64,000 bases of DNA. Source: Xanthobacteraceae bacterium. GTDB taxonomy: Bacteria > Pseudomonadota > Alphaproteobacteria > Rhizobiales > Xanthobacteraceae. Every line of letters starts with the position of its first letter. Positions within the stretch are counted from its first letter, which is position 1. The position numbers and the translations under genes are program-made. The notes under the pieces were generated by a model. The model was not told the DNA's origin, ran no database searches, and worked only from the letters and a program-made list of their open reading frames with translations. The DNA lies in assembly GCA_028290465.1 (NCBI GenBank), contig JAQGJU010000055.1:23123-87122 (forward strand), written 5' to 3'. Below, one piece after another: positions 17,610 through 26,542 of the stretch.

Positions 17610-17630
17610 ATATAGAAAATAATTCTATAT
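17610..17630. promoter_or_regulatory. Inverted repeat, possible operator
   Basis: ATATAGAA, a 5-base spacer AATAA, then TTCTATAT: perfect 8-base arms in the AT-rich region upstream of the ABC operon. The symmetry and size fit a dimeric regulator site. The regulator is unknown and none is encoded next to it. Confidence 0.5.
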
Positions 17631-17706
17631 CGATGGGGCGTGCTGGACCGGACATTTGTGCTCATCCACCCGCGACAGCTCAAGGTCGACTGAGAGCCTC
17701 AAAAGA

Positions 17707-17734
17707 AAACGGCCGGGCAGAGGCCCGGCCGTTT
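17707..17734 (-). terminator. Rho-independent terminator of the gene at 17757
   Basis: A perfect 12-bp stem (AAACGGCCGGGC with GCCCGGCCGTTT) and a 4-base loop. Read leftward it is followed by TTTTCTTTTGAGG, so it terminates the small secreted-protein gene. Confidence 0.85.
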
Positions 17735-17756
17735 GGAAATTGTGAACCGAAGCAGT

Positions 17757-18083
17757 TCAGAACCGCGACCAGCCCGGCAGGCTGAAGTTGTCCGGCAGCG
17801 GCGAGCGAATGCCGCCGGCCGGCGTGTTGTCGATCACCGAGGTCGGCGAATAGTTCGGCCCATACACATAGTCGGTGAACTTGCGCTCGCCCGGCTTCAC
17901 TTCAGTGCCGGCGTTCAGGAAGCTGCGGCGCCGCACGATGACGCGGGTGGTCGGGCGCTGCTTCGACACCTGACGCTTCTGGGCGGAGAATTCCTGCGCC
18001 TTGCTGGCGGCATCGGCCGGTCCGGCGGCCGAAAAGGCCAACAGGGCGGTGGCGGCAAGGGCGGCGATCAGCAGCGGACGCAT
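17757..18083 (-). CDS. Small secreted protein of unknown function
   Basis: 108 residues. A clear signal peptide (RPLLIAALAATALLAFSAAG, cut near ADAAS) precedes a basic, low-complexity mature part with FLNAGTEVKPGERKFTDYVYGPNYSPTSVIDNTP. I do not recognise the family beyond a resemblance to small rhizobial exported proteins. Two adjacent ATGs exist at 18086 and 18083; the second has a better distance (5 bases) from GAGG. It has its own terminator and stands as a single gene. Confidence 0.75.
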   Translation of the reverse strand: MRPLLIAALAATALLAFSAAGPADAASKAQEFSAQKRQVSKQRPTTRVIVRRRSFLNAGTEVKPGERKFTDYVYGPNYSPTSVIDNTPAGGIRSPLPDNFSLPGWSRF

Positions 18084-18452
18084 CATGGCCTCGTGGGTTG
18101 CGGTCAGTCTTAGATCTCAGCCTTGGACTGTAGCGTGCTTCGCGCGACCCGGACAAGGGTGTGACCGGAATGTGGTGTGCTTGTACAAGACGCGCAAGGA
18201 TCGGATAGTTCCGTCACCATTACGGAAGTCCCGCACGCGCAGCACCGGCACACGCGGCGTTACAGAGTCGTAGCCGCGCAGTGGTAGGTCGCTCTATCGC
18301 ACAGGCCCGGCAGATCATATCTGTTGCTGCGAAAGTTCAGGAAATGTCATGGCAAAGGGGCTTGCTCCGGCGTTGAATTATCTAGGTTTTTGACATAGAA
18401 GCGGCACCTCCGCGGCCCTCTGGGCGGGCGCGCGGGCGATGTTCGGAGAACA
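18084..18452. other. Intergenic region upstream of asd
   Basis: About 370 bp between two divergent genes. No ORF convinces. The only structure I see is TTCCGT, 7 bases, ACGGAA at 18209-18227, a short symmetric element with no known regulator. The last 80 bp before asd are comparatively AT-rich and likely contain its promoter. Confidence 0.5.
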
Positions 18453-19490
18453 ATGATGGGTTTCAAGGTCGCAATCGTCGGCGCCACGGGCAATGTGGGC
18501 CGCGAAATGCTCAACATCCTGGCCGAGCGGGCTTTCCCCGCCGATGAGGTGGTCCCGCTGGCGTCCCGCCGCAGCATGGGGGTCGAAGTCTCCTATGGGG
18601 ACAAGACCTTGAAGTGCAAAACGCTGGAGCATTACGACTTCTCCGACGTCGATATCTGCCTGATGTCGGCCGGCTCCACGGTATCCAAGGAATGGTCGCC
18701 GAAGATCGCCGCCGCCGGCGCGGTGGTGATCGATAATTCGTCGTGCTGGCGCTATGACCCGGACGTGCCGCTGGTGGTGCCCGAGGTCAATGCCGACGCC
18801 GTCGCGGGCTTCCGCAAGAAGGGCATCATCGCCAATCCGAACTGCTCGACGGCGCAGCTTGTCGTGGCGCTGAAGCCGTTGCACGACGCGGCGACGATCA
18901 CGCGCGTCGTGGTGTCGACCTATCAGTCGGTGTCCGGCGCCGGCAAGGACGCGATGGACGAACTGTTCTCGCAGACCAAGGCGGTCTTCACCGTCGGTGA
19001 GGTCGTGTCCAAGAAGTTCCCGAAGCGTATCGCCTTCAACGTCATCCCCGAGATCGACGTGTTCATGGAGGACGGCTACACCAAGGAAGAATGGAAGATG
19101 ATGGTCGAGACCAAGAAAATTCTCGACCCGAAGATCAAGCTGACCGCGACCTGCGTGCGGGTGCCGGTGTTCATCGGCCATTCCGAGGCGGTCAATATCG
19201 AGTTCGAGAATCCGATCTCGGTCGATGAGGCGCGCAATCTGCTGCGCGTGTCGCCGGGCATCCTGGTGATCGACAAGCATGAGCCCGGCGGCTACGTGAC
19301 GCCGTACGAGGCGGCCGGTGAGGACGCGACCTATGTCAGCCGCATCCGCACCGACCCGACCGTCGACAACGGTCTGGTGCTGTGGTGCGTGTCGGACAAC
19401 CTGCGCAAGGGCGCGGCCCTCAACGCCATCCAGATCGCCGAATGCCTGATCAACCGCAAGCTGATCCAGGCGAAGCAGAAGGCAGCGTAA
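18453..19490 (+). CDS. asd: Aspartate-semialdehyde dehydrogenase
   Basis: 345-residue NADPH enzyme reducing aspartyl phosphate to the semialdehyde, the branch point to lysine/diaminopimelate, threonine and methionine. Motifs: VAIVGATGNVGREML (nucleotide binding, about 6-20), ASRRSMG, IIANPNCSTAQLVVALKPLHD with the catalytic Cys at about residue 131, and RVPVFIGHSEAVNIEF with His near 240. It begins with two adjacent ATGs (18453 and 18456) after GGAGAACA. A strong terminator follows the stop. It stands as a single gene. Confidence 0.96.
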   Translation: MMGFKVAIVGATGNVGREMLNILAERAFPADEVVPLASRRSMGVEVSYGDKTLKCKTLEHYDFSDVDICLMSAGSTVSKEWSPKIAAAGAVVIDNSSCWRYDPDVPLVVPEVNADAVAGFRKKGIIANPNCSTAQLVVALKPLHDAATITRVVVSTYQSVSGAGKDAMDELFSQTKAVFTVGEVVSKKFPKRIAFNVIPEIDVFMEDGYTKEEWKMMVETKKILDPKIKLTATCVRVPVFIGHSEAVNIEFENPISVDEARNLLRVSPGILVIDKHEPGGYVTPYEAAGEDATYVSRIRTDPTVDNGLVLWCVSDNLRKGAALNAIQIAECLINRKLIQAKQKAA

Positions 19491-19511
19491 TTTCACATCG
19501 CAGCTAAGCGT

Positions 19512-19539
19512 AAAAGGGCGGCCTGGGGCCGCCCTTTTT
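19512..19539 (+). terminator. Rho-independent terminator of asd
   Basis: The 12-bp stem AAAAGGGCGGCC / GGCCGCCCTTTT, with a loop of about 4 bases, runs into TTTTTA. It lies 22 bp after the asd stop. Confidence 0.9.
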
Positions 19540-19764
19540 ATTGCATGCTTCACCGCCGCCAGGAGATATTACGCGCCCCCGAACCCGATGCTCAATCGAA
19601 CGGTTGTATTCCTTGAGGAATCAATCAATTGGGCTGAAATGCGAAAATTTGGTGAAGGCCTTATTCATCCTCCATTCAGATCGAACAGGGCCTAGTGCGC
19701 CGCTTGTGAGAACAGGTGGCCAATCCCTGGGGGAAGCCGGGCCACTCGGGGACGACCGCATCTG

Positions 19765-21366
19765 ATGACGAGCGTTGCGATCCAGACAGCCGAACCGCGC
19801 CGGCGCACGTCCGAATTGACGGGCGTGCAGATCGCCGTGCTGTTCTTCGTGCTGACGCTGCTGACCTCGATTCCGGTCTGGACCCATCCGCTGCCGCCGC
19901 TATCGGATTACGTCAATCACCTGTCGCGCATGCACGTCATCGCGGCGCTGGAGCGCGACCCGCTACTGGCGCGGTTCTATCAGGTGAACTGGCAGATCGT
20001 TCCGAACCTGGCGATGGACCTGATCGTGCCGGTGATCGGCCGGTTCGTGAACATCTACCTGGCCGGGCAGATTTTCACCGTCCTGATCTTCGTCAACATC
20101 ATGTCGGGAACGCTGGCGCTGAACCGGGCGCTGTTCGGCCGCTGGTCGGCTGTGCCCCTGATCGCGTTCCCGCTGCTGTACAATTATGTCTTCCTGATCG
20201 GCGTGATGAACTACATGTTCGGCATCGGGCTCGCGCTGTGGGCAATGGCCGCGTGGGTGTGGCTGCGCGAGCGTCCCTGGCCGTTGCGTCTGATCGTCTC
20301 GGCGCTGTTCGGCATCGCGCTGTTCTTCTGCCATCTGTTCGTGCTCGGCGTATATGGCATCGCGCTGCTGGCATTCGAACTGCGGCGCATGTGGATCCAT
20401 CGCGACCAGCCGCTGGCCCGGCGGCTGATCGATTTCTGCGCGACTGGCCTGCCGTTCATTCCGGTCATTCCGCTGCTGCTGGCGAGCCCGACGATGCGGC
20501 TCGCGGCCGAGAACGACTGGCAGCAGCGCGGCAAGATCGACGGCCTGATGTTCGTTTTTACGGTCTATTCCGACATCGTGGCTTTCGCGATGATCGGCAT
20601 CGTGGTCACGGCCGGTGTCTGGGCGGTGCGGCGCGGCCTGATGCGCGTGCATCCGTTCTGCTGGTTCATGCTGGCGGTCGGCGGCCTCGTTTATCTGATC
20701 CTGCCGCGCGTACTGTTCTCGACATATCTCGCGGACCAGCGGTTGCCGATCGCGCTCGCCTTCATGCTGATCGCCTGCATCGATTTGAAGCTGCGCCATC
20801 AGATCGTCCGCCGCGGATTCATCGCCGTTCTGCTGATCCTGCTCGGGGTCCGGCTGATCGAGATCGACGCCACCTGGTCCAATCTGTCGGCCGGCACCAC
20901 CGAATTCCGCGCGTCGATCAAGCGGATCAAGAAGGGCTCCAAGATCATGGTCGCGTATGCCGACCGGGCGTCCGGCGACGACGTGAAGGATCTTGGTTTT
21001 GTCCATGCCGCCTGCATCGCGATGATCGAGCGCTCGGCCCTGGTGACCACGGCGTTCACCGTGGACGGCAAGCAGGTGCTGCATGTGCGGCCCGAGTTCC
21101 ACGACTTCGTCGATACCGATGACGGCACGCCGCCCTCGGTCGCCCAGTTGATCGTCGCGGCCGACCGGCCGGCCGACAACATGCCGGCGTTCTGGCACAA
21201 TTGGCAGAACCGGTTCGACTACGTCTATGTGCTGTTCACCGAGGACGAGGCCCCGAACCCCGATCCGGAAAACCTGACGCTGGTGCAGGACGGCGAGCGC
21301 TTCCAACTCTACCGGGTCAACAGCTCCGCGCTGGCCAAGACCGCCTCATCGCGCGGCGCGCGTTAA
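19765..21366 (+). CDS. Polytopic membrane protein, GT-C-like
   Basis: 533 residues with roughly ten membrane helices spread over 20-380, then a soluble C-terminal domain of about 150 residues. Just after helix 1 is PPLSDYVNHLSRMHV, an acidic residue followed by Asn-His. That placement is seen in lipid-linked (GT-C) glycosyltransferases, where the Asp is catalytic. I do not recognise a named family, so a role in transferring sugars from polyprenyl phosphate is an inference. The ATG at 19765 has no strong ribosome site. It stands alone, 147 bp ahead of the CoA-ester lyase gene, with a repeat copy between them. Confidence 0.8.
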   Translation: MTSVAIQTAEPRRRTSELTGVQIAVLFFVLTLLTSIPVWTHPLPPLSDYVNHLSRMHVIAALERDPLLARFYQVNWQIVPNLAMDLIVPVIGRFVNIYLAGQIFTVLIFVNIMSGTLALNRALFGRWSAVPLIAFPLLYNYVFLIGVMNYMFGIGLALWAMAAWVWLRERPWPLRLIVSALFGIALFFCHLFVLGVYGIALLAFELRRMWIHRDQPLARRLIDFCATGLPFIPVIPLLLASPTMRLAAENDWQQRGKIDGLMFVFTVYSDIVAFAMIGIVVTAGVWAVRRGLMRVHPFCWFMLAVGGLVYLILPRVLFSTYLADQRLPIALAFMLIACIDLKLRHQIVRRGFIAVLLILLGVRLIEIDATWSNLSAGTTEFRASIKRIKKGSKIMVAYADRASGDDVKDLGFVHAACIAMIERSALVTTAFTVDGKQVLHVRPEFHDFVDTDDGTPPSVAQLIVAADRPADNMPAFWHNWQNRFDYVYVLFTEDEAPNPDPENLTLVQDGERFQLYRVNSSALAKTASSRGAR

Positions 21367-21420
21367 TCTCCTCAGTCTTCGGTCGCTAGTGGCACTCTGT
21401 GCCAGTAGATTCTTGGCCGG

Positions 21421-21474
21421 GGCACGGTCTTTTCCGAAAACCGGTTTCCACTTTTCGGGATCATGCCCTAGATT
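21421..21474. repeat. Palindromic extragenic repeat, short form (copy 2)
   Basis: Contains TCTTTTCCGAAAACCGGTTT then CCACTTTTCGGGATCATGCC. It has the same sequence and length as copies 1 and 7. It lies between the membrane-protein gene and the CoA-ester lyase gene, 39 bp before the latter's start. Confidence 0.88.
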
Positions 21475-21512
21475 TGGCGGCCGGCCGGAACCGCCGCTCT
21501 GGAGATCGACGC

Positions 21513-22391
21513 ATGACCATCCGACCGCGCCGCAGCGTGCTGTATATGCCGGGCTCCAACGCCCGGGCGCTGGAAAAGGCCAAGACCCTCCCGGCCGACG
21601 CCTTGATTCTCGACCTTGAGGACGCGGTCGCGCCCGACGCCAAGGAGACCGCCCGCGATCAGGTGGCGGCCGCCGTCGCGGCTGGCGGCTTCGGCTCGCG
21701 CGAAGTCATCGTGCGCATCAACGGCCTCGACACGCCGTGGTGGATCGACGATCTGAACGCCATCGGCAAAGCCAAGCCCGATGGCGTGCTGCTGCCGAAG
21801 GTGTCGTCGCCGGCGCATCTGCAGGCCATCGCCGATCGCCTGGTCGATATCGGCGCCGACCACGCCATCCGGGTCTGGGCGATGATGGAAACGCCGCTGG
21901 CGATGCTCAATGCGCGCGAGATCGCCGGCGCCGCGACCGACAGCGAGACCCGGCTGGCCGGCTTCGTGATGGGCACCAACGATCTGGCCAAGGACACGGG
22001 CGCCCGCCTCGTGCCCGGCCGCGCCAATATGGTGCCGTGGCTGATGACCTGCGTGGCGGCGGCGCGGGCCTATGGCCTTGCTATCCTGGATGGCGTCTAC
22101 AACGATCTGTCGGACGCCGAAGGCTTCGCGCAGGAATGCGCCGCGGCCCGCGACATGGGTTTCGACGGCAAGACGCTGATCCACCCGAACCAGATCGGAC
22201 CGTGCAACACCGCGTTTTCGCCGAGCGAGGCCGAAATCGCGCAGGCGCAGAAAATCATCGCGGCGTTCGAACTGCCGGAGAACCAGGGCAAAGGCGTGGT
22301 GTCGATGGACGGCCGCATGGTCGAGCGCATGCATGCCGATATCGCGCAGCGCACAGTCGCGATCGCGCAGGCCATCGCGGCGCACGGATGA
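21513..22391 (+). CDS. CoA-ester lyase (HpcH/HpaI, CitE/malyl-CoA lyase-like)
   Basis: 292-residue TIM-barrel lyase. Motifs: RRSVLYMPGSNARALEKA, LPADALILDLEDAVAP with the metal-binding Glu/Asp, REVIVRINGLDTPW, VWAMMETPLAMLNAREIA with a second metal Glu, and GFDGKTLIHPNQIGPCNTAFSPS. The family cleaves citryl-, malyl- or beta-methylmalyl-CoA, or acts as a malyl-CoA thioesterase, and the sequence does not settle which. Together with the MaoC hydratase at 2646 it could serve an ethylmalonyl-CoA-type route. The ATG at 21513 follows GGAGATCGAC. It shares ATGA with the next gene. Confidence 0.88.
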   Translation: MTIRPRRSVLYMPGSNARALEKAKTLPADALILDLEDAVAPDAKETARDQVAAAVAAGGFGSREVIVRINGLDTPWWIDDLNAIGKAKPDGVLLPKVSSPAHLQAIADRLVDIGADHAIRVWAMMETPLAMLNAREIAGAATDSETRLAGFVMGTNDLAKDTGARLVPGRANMVPWLMTCVAAARAYGLAILDGVYNDLSDAEGFAQECAAARDMGFDGKTLIHPNQIGPCNTAFSPSEAEIAQAQKIIAAFELPENQGKGVVSMDGRMVERMHADIAQRTVAIAQAIAAHG

Positions 22392-23608
22392 CATCGCAAC
22401 GCGTCGTTATCGTCGGAGCCGGGCAGGCCGGCTTCCAGGTCGCGGCTTCCCTGCGCGGCAAGAAGTTCGATGGATCAGTGGTGATCCTGGGCGAAGAGCC
22501 GGCGTTGCCCTATCAGCGTCCGCCACTGTCCAAGGGCTACATCAAGGGCGAGGCGAGCGAGAGCTCGATGCTGCTGCGTCCGGCCGAGTTCTACGTTCAG
22601 AACGACGTCGCCGTCCGCATCTCATCGCACGTCACGGCGATCGACCGAACGGCCAAAGCCGTCGTGCTCGCGGACCGTGAACGCGTGCCCTATGACAGTC
22701 TGGTGCTGGCGACCGGTGCGCGGGTGCGGCCGTTGCCGGTGCCGGGCGCGACACTGGCCGGCGTGGTCTATGTTCGCACATTGGCCGATGCGATGACGCT
22801 CAAGCCGCTGATGAAAACCGCCACTAACGTCGTGGTGATCGGCGGCGGCTTTATCGGGCTCGAATGCGCCGCCGTGGCGCGGACGCTCGGCCGCGAGGTG
22901 GTGGTGCTGGAGGCGATGGAGCGCCTGATGGCGCGGGTCGTGTCGCCGGTGCTGTCCTCATACTACCTCGACCTGCATCGCGGTCGTGGCGTCGACGTGC
23001 GGCTCGGCACCGCCGTGACGGCGATTGAAGGCGATGGCGAAAAGCTCAACGCGGTTCGCTGCGCCGACGGCACGGTGCTGCCGGCCGATCTCGTGGTGGT
23101 CGGCATCGGCATCCTGCCCAACGAGGAGTTGGCCAAGGAGGCCGGCTTGACGTGCGACCGCGGCATCGTGGTCGACGCGCTGCTGCGCACGCAGGACCCC
23201 GACATCTACGCCATCGGCGATTGCGCGGCGTTTCCGCATCCGATGGCGCGGGGACTGGTTCGACTGGAGTCGGTGCAGAACGCGATTGACCAGGGCAAAA
23301 CAGTGGCCGACGCCATCATGGGCGACGCCAAGCCGTATGCGGCCGTGCCGTGGTTCTGGTCGGATCAGTACGACGTCAAGCTGCAGATCGTCGGCCTGAC
23401 GCAGGGCTACGACGACACCGTGACGGCCGGCGATCCGGCCGAAAACAAATTCGCGGTGCTGTATTTCCGGGACGGAGCGCTGATCGGCGTCGATTCCGTC
23501 AACAAGGCCACCGATCACATGGCCTGCCGCAAGCTGTTCGGCGCCGGCAAGAGCGTGACGCTGGCGCAGGCGCGCGAGCCGGGCTTCGAATTGCGCAAGG
23601 CGATGTAA
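22388..23608 (+). CDS. FAD-dependent ferredoxin/rubredoxin reductase-type oxidoreductase
   Basis: 406-residue class I reductase of the BphA4/putidaredoxin-reductase group that moves electrons from NAD(P)H to a small iron-sulfur carrier. It has an FAD dinucleotide motif VVIVGAGQAGFQVAASLR (5-22), LPYQRPPLSKGYI, an NAD motif VVVIGGGFIGLECAAVARTLG (about 150-170), and the FAD-binding IYAIGDCAAFPHP near 280. It has no redox Cys pair. Its start overlaps the lyase stop by 4 bases, implying co-expression. No ferredoxin gene is next to it, so the partner is unknown. Confidence 0.9.
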   Translation: MTSQRVVIVGAGQAGFQVAASLRGKKFDGSVVILGEEPALPYQRPPLSKGYIKGEASESSMLLRPAEFYVQNDVAVRISSHVTAIDRTAKAVVLADRERVPYDSLVLATGARVRPLPVPGATLAGVVYVRTLADAMTLKPLMKTATNVVVIGGGFIGLECAAVARTLGREVVVLEAMERLMARVVSPVLSSYYLDLHRGRGVDVRLGTAVTAIEGDGEKLNAVRCADGTVLPADLVVVGIGILPNEELAKEAGLTCDRGIVVDALLRTQDPDIYAIGDCAAFPHPMARGLVRLESVQNAIDQGKTVADAIMGDAKPYAAVPWFWSDQYDVKLQIVGLTQGYDDTVTAGDPAENKFAVLYFRDGALIGVDSVNKATDHMACRKLFGAGKSVTLAQAREPGFELRKAM

Positions 23609-23643
23609 GTCGTCGCAGGCGGCCGCCGGCTAAAGACTTAGCG

Positions 23644-24249
23644 TCACGCCCAGGGGCGCGATTCCTTCACCTTGTCCTCGTAGCTCGTGATCCGGTCCTT
23701 CTTCTCCATCGTGATGCCGATGTCGTCGAGGCCGTTGAGCATGCAGTGCTTGCGGAACGGATCGATGTCGAACTTGACGACGCCGCCGTCCGGACCGCGG
23801 ATTTCCTGCTTCTCCAGGTCGATGCTCAGCGTCGCATTGGCGCCGCGCTCGGCATCTTCGAACAACTTTTCCAGATCCTCGGGCGAGACCCGGATCGGCA
23901 GCACGCCGTTCTTGAAGCAGTTGTTGAAGAAGATGTCGCCGAACGAAGTCGAGATCACGCAGCGGATGCCGAAGTCCTGCAGCGCCCAGGGCGCGTGCTC
24001 GCGCGACGAGCCGCAGCCGAAATTGTCGCCCGCGACCAGGATCTTCGACTTGCGATAGGCTGGCTTGTTCAGCACGAAGTCCGGGTTCTCGCTGCCGTCG
24101 TCCTTGTAGCGCTGCTCGGAGAACAGGCCGGTGCCGAGCCCGGTGCGCTTGATCGTCTTGAGGTACTGCTTCGGGATGATCATGTCGGTATCGACATTGA
24201 TGACCCGCAGCGGGGCGGCGACGCCTTCGAGAGTGGTGAACTTGTCCAT
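23644..24249 (-). CDS. leuD: 3-isopropylmalate dehydratase small subunit
   Basis: 201-residue swivel domain of isopropylmalate isomerase, partner of LeuC. Motifs: [19 protein letters not shown] near residue 17 and the substrate-binding loop [20 protein letters not shown] near 70-90. Length is normal. It sits alone, about 3.1 kb from leuC with four plus-strand or minus-strand genes in between, so the two subunits are not co-transcribed. A repeat copy lies about 100 bp upstream of its start. Confidence 0.95.
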   Translation of the reverse strand: MDKFTTLEGVAAPLRVINVDTDMIIPKQYLKTIKRTGLGTGLFSEQRYKDDGSENPDFVLNKPAYRKSKILVAGDNFGCGSSREHAPWALQDFGIRCVISTSFGDIFFNNCFKNGVLPIRVSPEDLEKLFEDAERGANATLSIDLEKQEIRGPDGGVVKFDIDPFRKHCMLNGLDDIGITMEKKDRITSYEDKVKESRPWA

Positions 24250-24349
24250 GGGGCTTCCGGTCGTTCGGGAATTATTGGCCAGGGGTGTACCGCGAATGTG
24301 ACGCGGGCGAAAGGGCCGGGGCTGCGGACCTTCCATGCGCGCCTTGTTT

Positions 24350-24427
24350 GGGCATGATCTTATCCGAAAACCGGCGGCCACCCACGGATCAAGTCCGAGG
24401 GCATGCTTTTCGGGATCATGCCCTAAG
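24350..24427. repeat. Palindromic extragenic repeat, long form (copy 3)
   Basis: 78 bp beginning GGGCATGATCTTATCCGAAA and ending TTTTCGGGATCATGCCCTAA. It differs from the short form by about 25 extra bases in the middle (GGATCAAGTCCGAGGGCATG). The outer arms GGGCATGATC and GATCATGCCC are perfectly inverted. The stop codon of the metallopeptidase gene (24423-24425) lies inside its right end. Confidence 0.9.
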
Positions 24428-24848
24428 GTATGCTGTCCTCGATGGTCTCGATATCGTCGTCCGACAGGCCGAAATGGTGGCCGATCTCGTGGACCAGGAC
24501 GTGGGTGACGATCCGTCCCAAGGTTTCCTCGTGTTCGGCCCAATAGAGCAGGATCGGGGTGCGATACAGAAATACCATGTTGGGCATCTGGGCCGGATCG
24601 CTGACCGAGCGCTGCGGCAGGCCGACGCCCTGGAACAGGCCCATCAGCTCCAATTCGCTCTCGATTCCCATCGAATCCAGCACGTCGTCGGCCGCATAGT
24701 CCTCGACCCGGATCACCAGATCCTCGCACAGCCGGCGGAACCCGGCCGGCAGCTTGCGGTAGGCCTCGGCCGCCATCACTTCGATATCGGCCAAAGTGGG
24801 TGCCGTCACGGGCCGCCAGGCAAGCGGATCGGAGATCGGGTTCTGCAT
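24423..24848 (-). CDS. Metallopeptidase family protein (zincin-like, DUF1025 type)
   Basis: 141-residue protein with an [15 protein letters not shown] motif near residue 120, the HExxHxxG zinc site of minigluzincin-like peptidases, and a preceding [11 protein letters not shown] helix. It is probably cytoplasmic, as no signal peptide precedes the predicted ATG at 24848. Substrates of this family are not known. The last codons and the TAG stop fall at the edge of repeat copy 3, so the natural C-terminus may have been altered by the repeat. The start at 24848 is the first ATG that makes a normal family length. Confidence 0.85.
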   Translation of the reverse strand: MQNPISDPLAWRPVTAPTLADIEVMAAEAYRKLPAGFRRLCEDLVIRVEDYAADDVLDSMGIESELELMGLFQGVGLPQRSVSDPAQMPNMVFLYRTPILLYWAEHEETLGRIVTHVLVHEIGHHFGLSDDDIETIEDSIP

Positions 24849-25027
24849 CTGGGTCTTCGATTCTGGCAGGAGGACGGGCGGACGCTTCCCTATGGGCGGC
24901 GTCGGGCTTGCCGTCCAGCATAGAACGCGGGCAAGGTCCGCTCCACCGCCGGGTTCCCCTGGCATCCCGCCGTCGCCGGTCACCCGTTTCTGGGGCGACC
25001 CGCCCCAAACCACACCCCGGCCTTTCG

Positions 25028-26476
25028 ATGACAGACCGCCTCAACGCCCGTTTCTATGAGTATCAGCAGGCCCGCCGCGCCAATTGGGACCAAGTGGCCA
25101 CCCGCCCGTCTGGCTCCTGGGGTGGTTATTACCGGCGCTACATCACCGACGTGTACCGGCAGATCATTCCGGCCGGGTCGGCGGTGCTGGAAATCGGCTG
25201 CGGCCGGGGCGACCTGTTGGCCGCGCTCGCGCCTTCGACCGGCGTCGGCCTCGACCTGTCGCCGGAGATGATCGGCCTCGCCAAGACCCGGCATCCGGGG
25301 CTGTCGTTCTCGGTCGGCGATATTCACGAGGCCGATCTTGGCGGCCAGACCTTCGACTTCATCATCCTGTCGGACGTCATCAACGATTTGTGGGACCTGC
25401 AACTGGTGCTGCAGCGGCTGCGGCCGCATTGCCGGCCGACGACCCGGCTGGTGTTCAATTTCTTCAGCCAGCTTTGGAAGCCGCCGTTTACGTTGGCGCA
25501 GCGCTTCGGCGTCGCGACCCCGATGCGGCTGCAAAACTGGTTCACCAGCCACGATCTCGACAATCTGCTTGAACTGTCCGGCTATCAGACGCTGCGCAAA
25601 TGGGGCGAAATCGTCATGCCCTTGGAGGTCCCGCTGCTCAGCCGGATCGCCAACAAGGTGTTCGCCAAGATCGCGCCGACGCGCTGGTTCGCGATGACGA
25701 ACTTCCTGCTGGCGCGGCCGGCTCCCGAACTGGCGCCGGTCGTGGCCGCGAATGCCGCGCCGTCGGTTTCGGTGATCGTGCCGGCCCGCAACGAAGCCGG
25801 CCACATCGCGCAATTGATCGCGACCATCCCCGAGATGGGCAGCGGCACGGAGATCATCTTCGTCGAGGGCAATTCGACCGACGACACCTACGAGACCATC
25901 CAGCGGCTGATTGCCGAACATCCCGAACGTAACTGCAAGCTTCTCAAGCAGCCCGGCAAAGGCAAGGGCGATGCGGTGCGGGTCGGCTTCGAGGCCGCCA
26001 AGGGCGACATCCTGATGATCCTCGACGCCGACATCACGGTGCCGCCCGAGGACCTGCCGCGCTTCTTCGACGTGCTGGTGTCCGGCCATGGCGAATTCGT
26101 CAATGGCGTGCGGCTGGTCTATCCGATGGACGAGGACGCGATGCGCTTCCTCAATCTGCTTGGCAACAAGGCGTTCTCGATCGCGTTCAGTTGGCTGCTC
26201 GGCCAGAAAATCCGCGACACCCTGTGCGGTACCAAGGTGATCTGGACCAGCCAGTACAAACGCATCGCGGCGAACCGCGCGTATTTCGGCGACTTCGATC
26301 CGTTCGGCGATTTCGACCTGCTGTTCGGCGCCGCCAAGCTCAACCTGAAGATCGTCGAGATCCCGATCCGCTATCAGGCGCGGCAATACGGCGAGACCAA
26401 TATCCAGCGCTGGCGCCACGGCCTGCTGCTGCTGCGCATGGTGATCTTCGCGGCGCGGCGCATCAAGTTTTCCTGA
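25028..26476 (+). CDS. Fusion of class I SAM methyltransferase and family 2 glycosyltransferase
   Basis: 482 residues. The N-terminal half (about 1-210) is a SAM methyltransferase: [17 protein letters not shown] is motif I and [12 protein letters not shown] motif IV. The C-terminal half (about 235-480) is a GT-A glycosyltransferase with [18 protein letters not shown], the DxD-type [13 protein letters not shown], and [34 protein letters not shown] typical of dolichyl-phosphate-mannose-synthase-like enzymes. No transmembrane tail is evident. It probably builds a methylated polyprenyl-linked or surface glycan; the acceptor is unknown. The start is the ATG at 25028; the frame extends further upstream but overlaps the divergent gene. 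Confidence 0.85.
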   Translation: MTDRLNARFYEYQQARRANWDQVATRPSGSWGGYYRRYITDVYRQIIPAGSAVLEIGCGRGDLLAALAPSTGVGLDLSPEMIGLAKTRHPGLSFSVGDIHEADLGGQTFDFIILSDVINDLWDLQLVLQRLRPHCRPTTRLVFNFFSQLWKPPFTLAQRFGVATPMRLQNWFTSHDLDNLLELSGYQTLRKWGEIVMPLEVPLLSRIANKVFAKIAPTRWFAMTNFLLARPAPELAPVVAANAAPSVSVIVPARNEAGHIAQLIATIPEMGSGTEIIFVEGNSTDDTYETIQRLIAEHPERNCKLLKQPGKGKGDAVRVGFEAAKGDILMILDADITVPPEDLPRFFDVLVSGHGEFVNGVRLVYPMDEDAMRFLNLLGNKAFSIAFSWLLGQKIRDTLCGTKVIWTSQYKRIAANRAYFGDFDPFGDFDLLFGAAKLNLKIVEIPIRYQARQYGETNIQRWRHGLLLLRMVIFAARRIKFS

Positions 26477-26542
26477 TTCCAGTTGACCGGAACGGGCCGA
26501 TGCGGGAGCGTGCGGCCATTAAGGTGAGTTGCGGGGGAAGTC

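Larger units (their letters stand above)
17388..17756. other. AT-rich intergenic region upstream of the ABC operon
   Basis: About 370 bp without a gene. The stretch 17520-17640 is far richer in A and T than anything around it, and probably holds the promoter of the leftward ABC operon. It contains the perfect inverted repeat described at 17610-17630 and a related TTATATTCTA at 17548. The right end holds the terminator of the gene at 17757. Confidence 0.6.

Noticed and set aside
18378..19553. 391-codon ORF opposite asd
   Set aside because: A shadow of asd; its composition (His/Arg/Gly-rich) is typical of antisense frames in this genome.
19716..21122. 468-codon ORF overlapping the GT-C-like gene
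   Set aside because: The frame 19765-21366 gives hydrophobic helices in sensible order; this alternative is Arg/Ala/Asp-rich and structureless.
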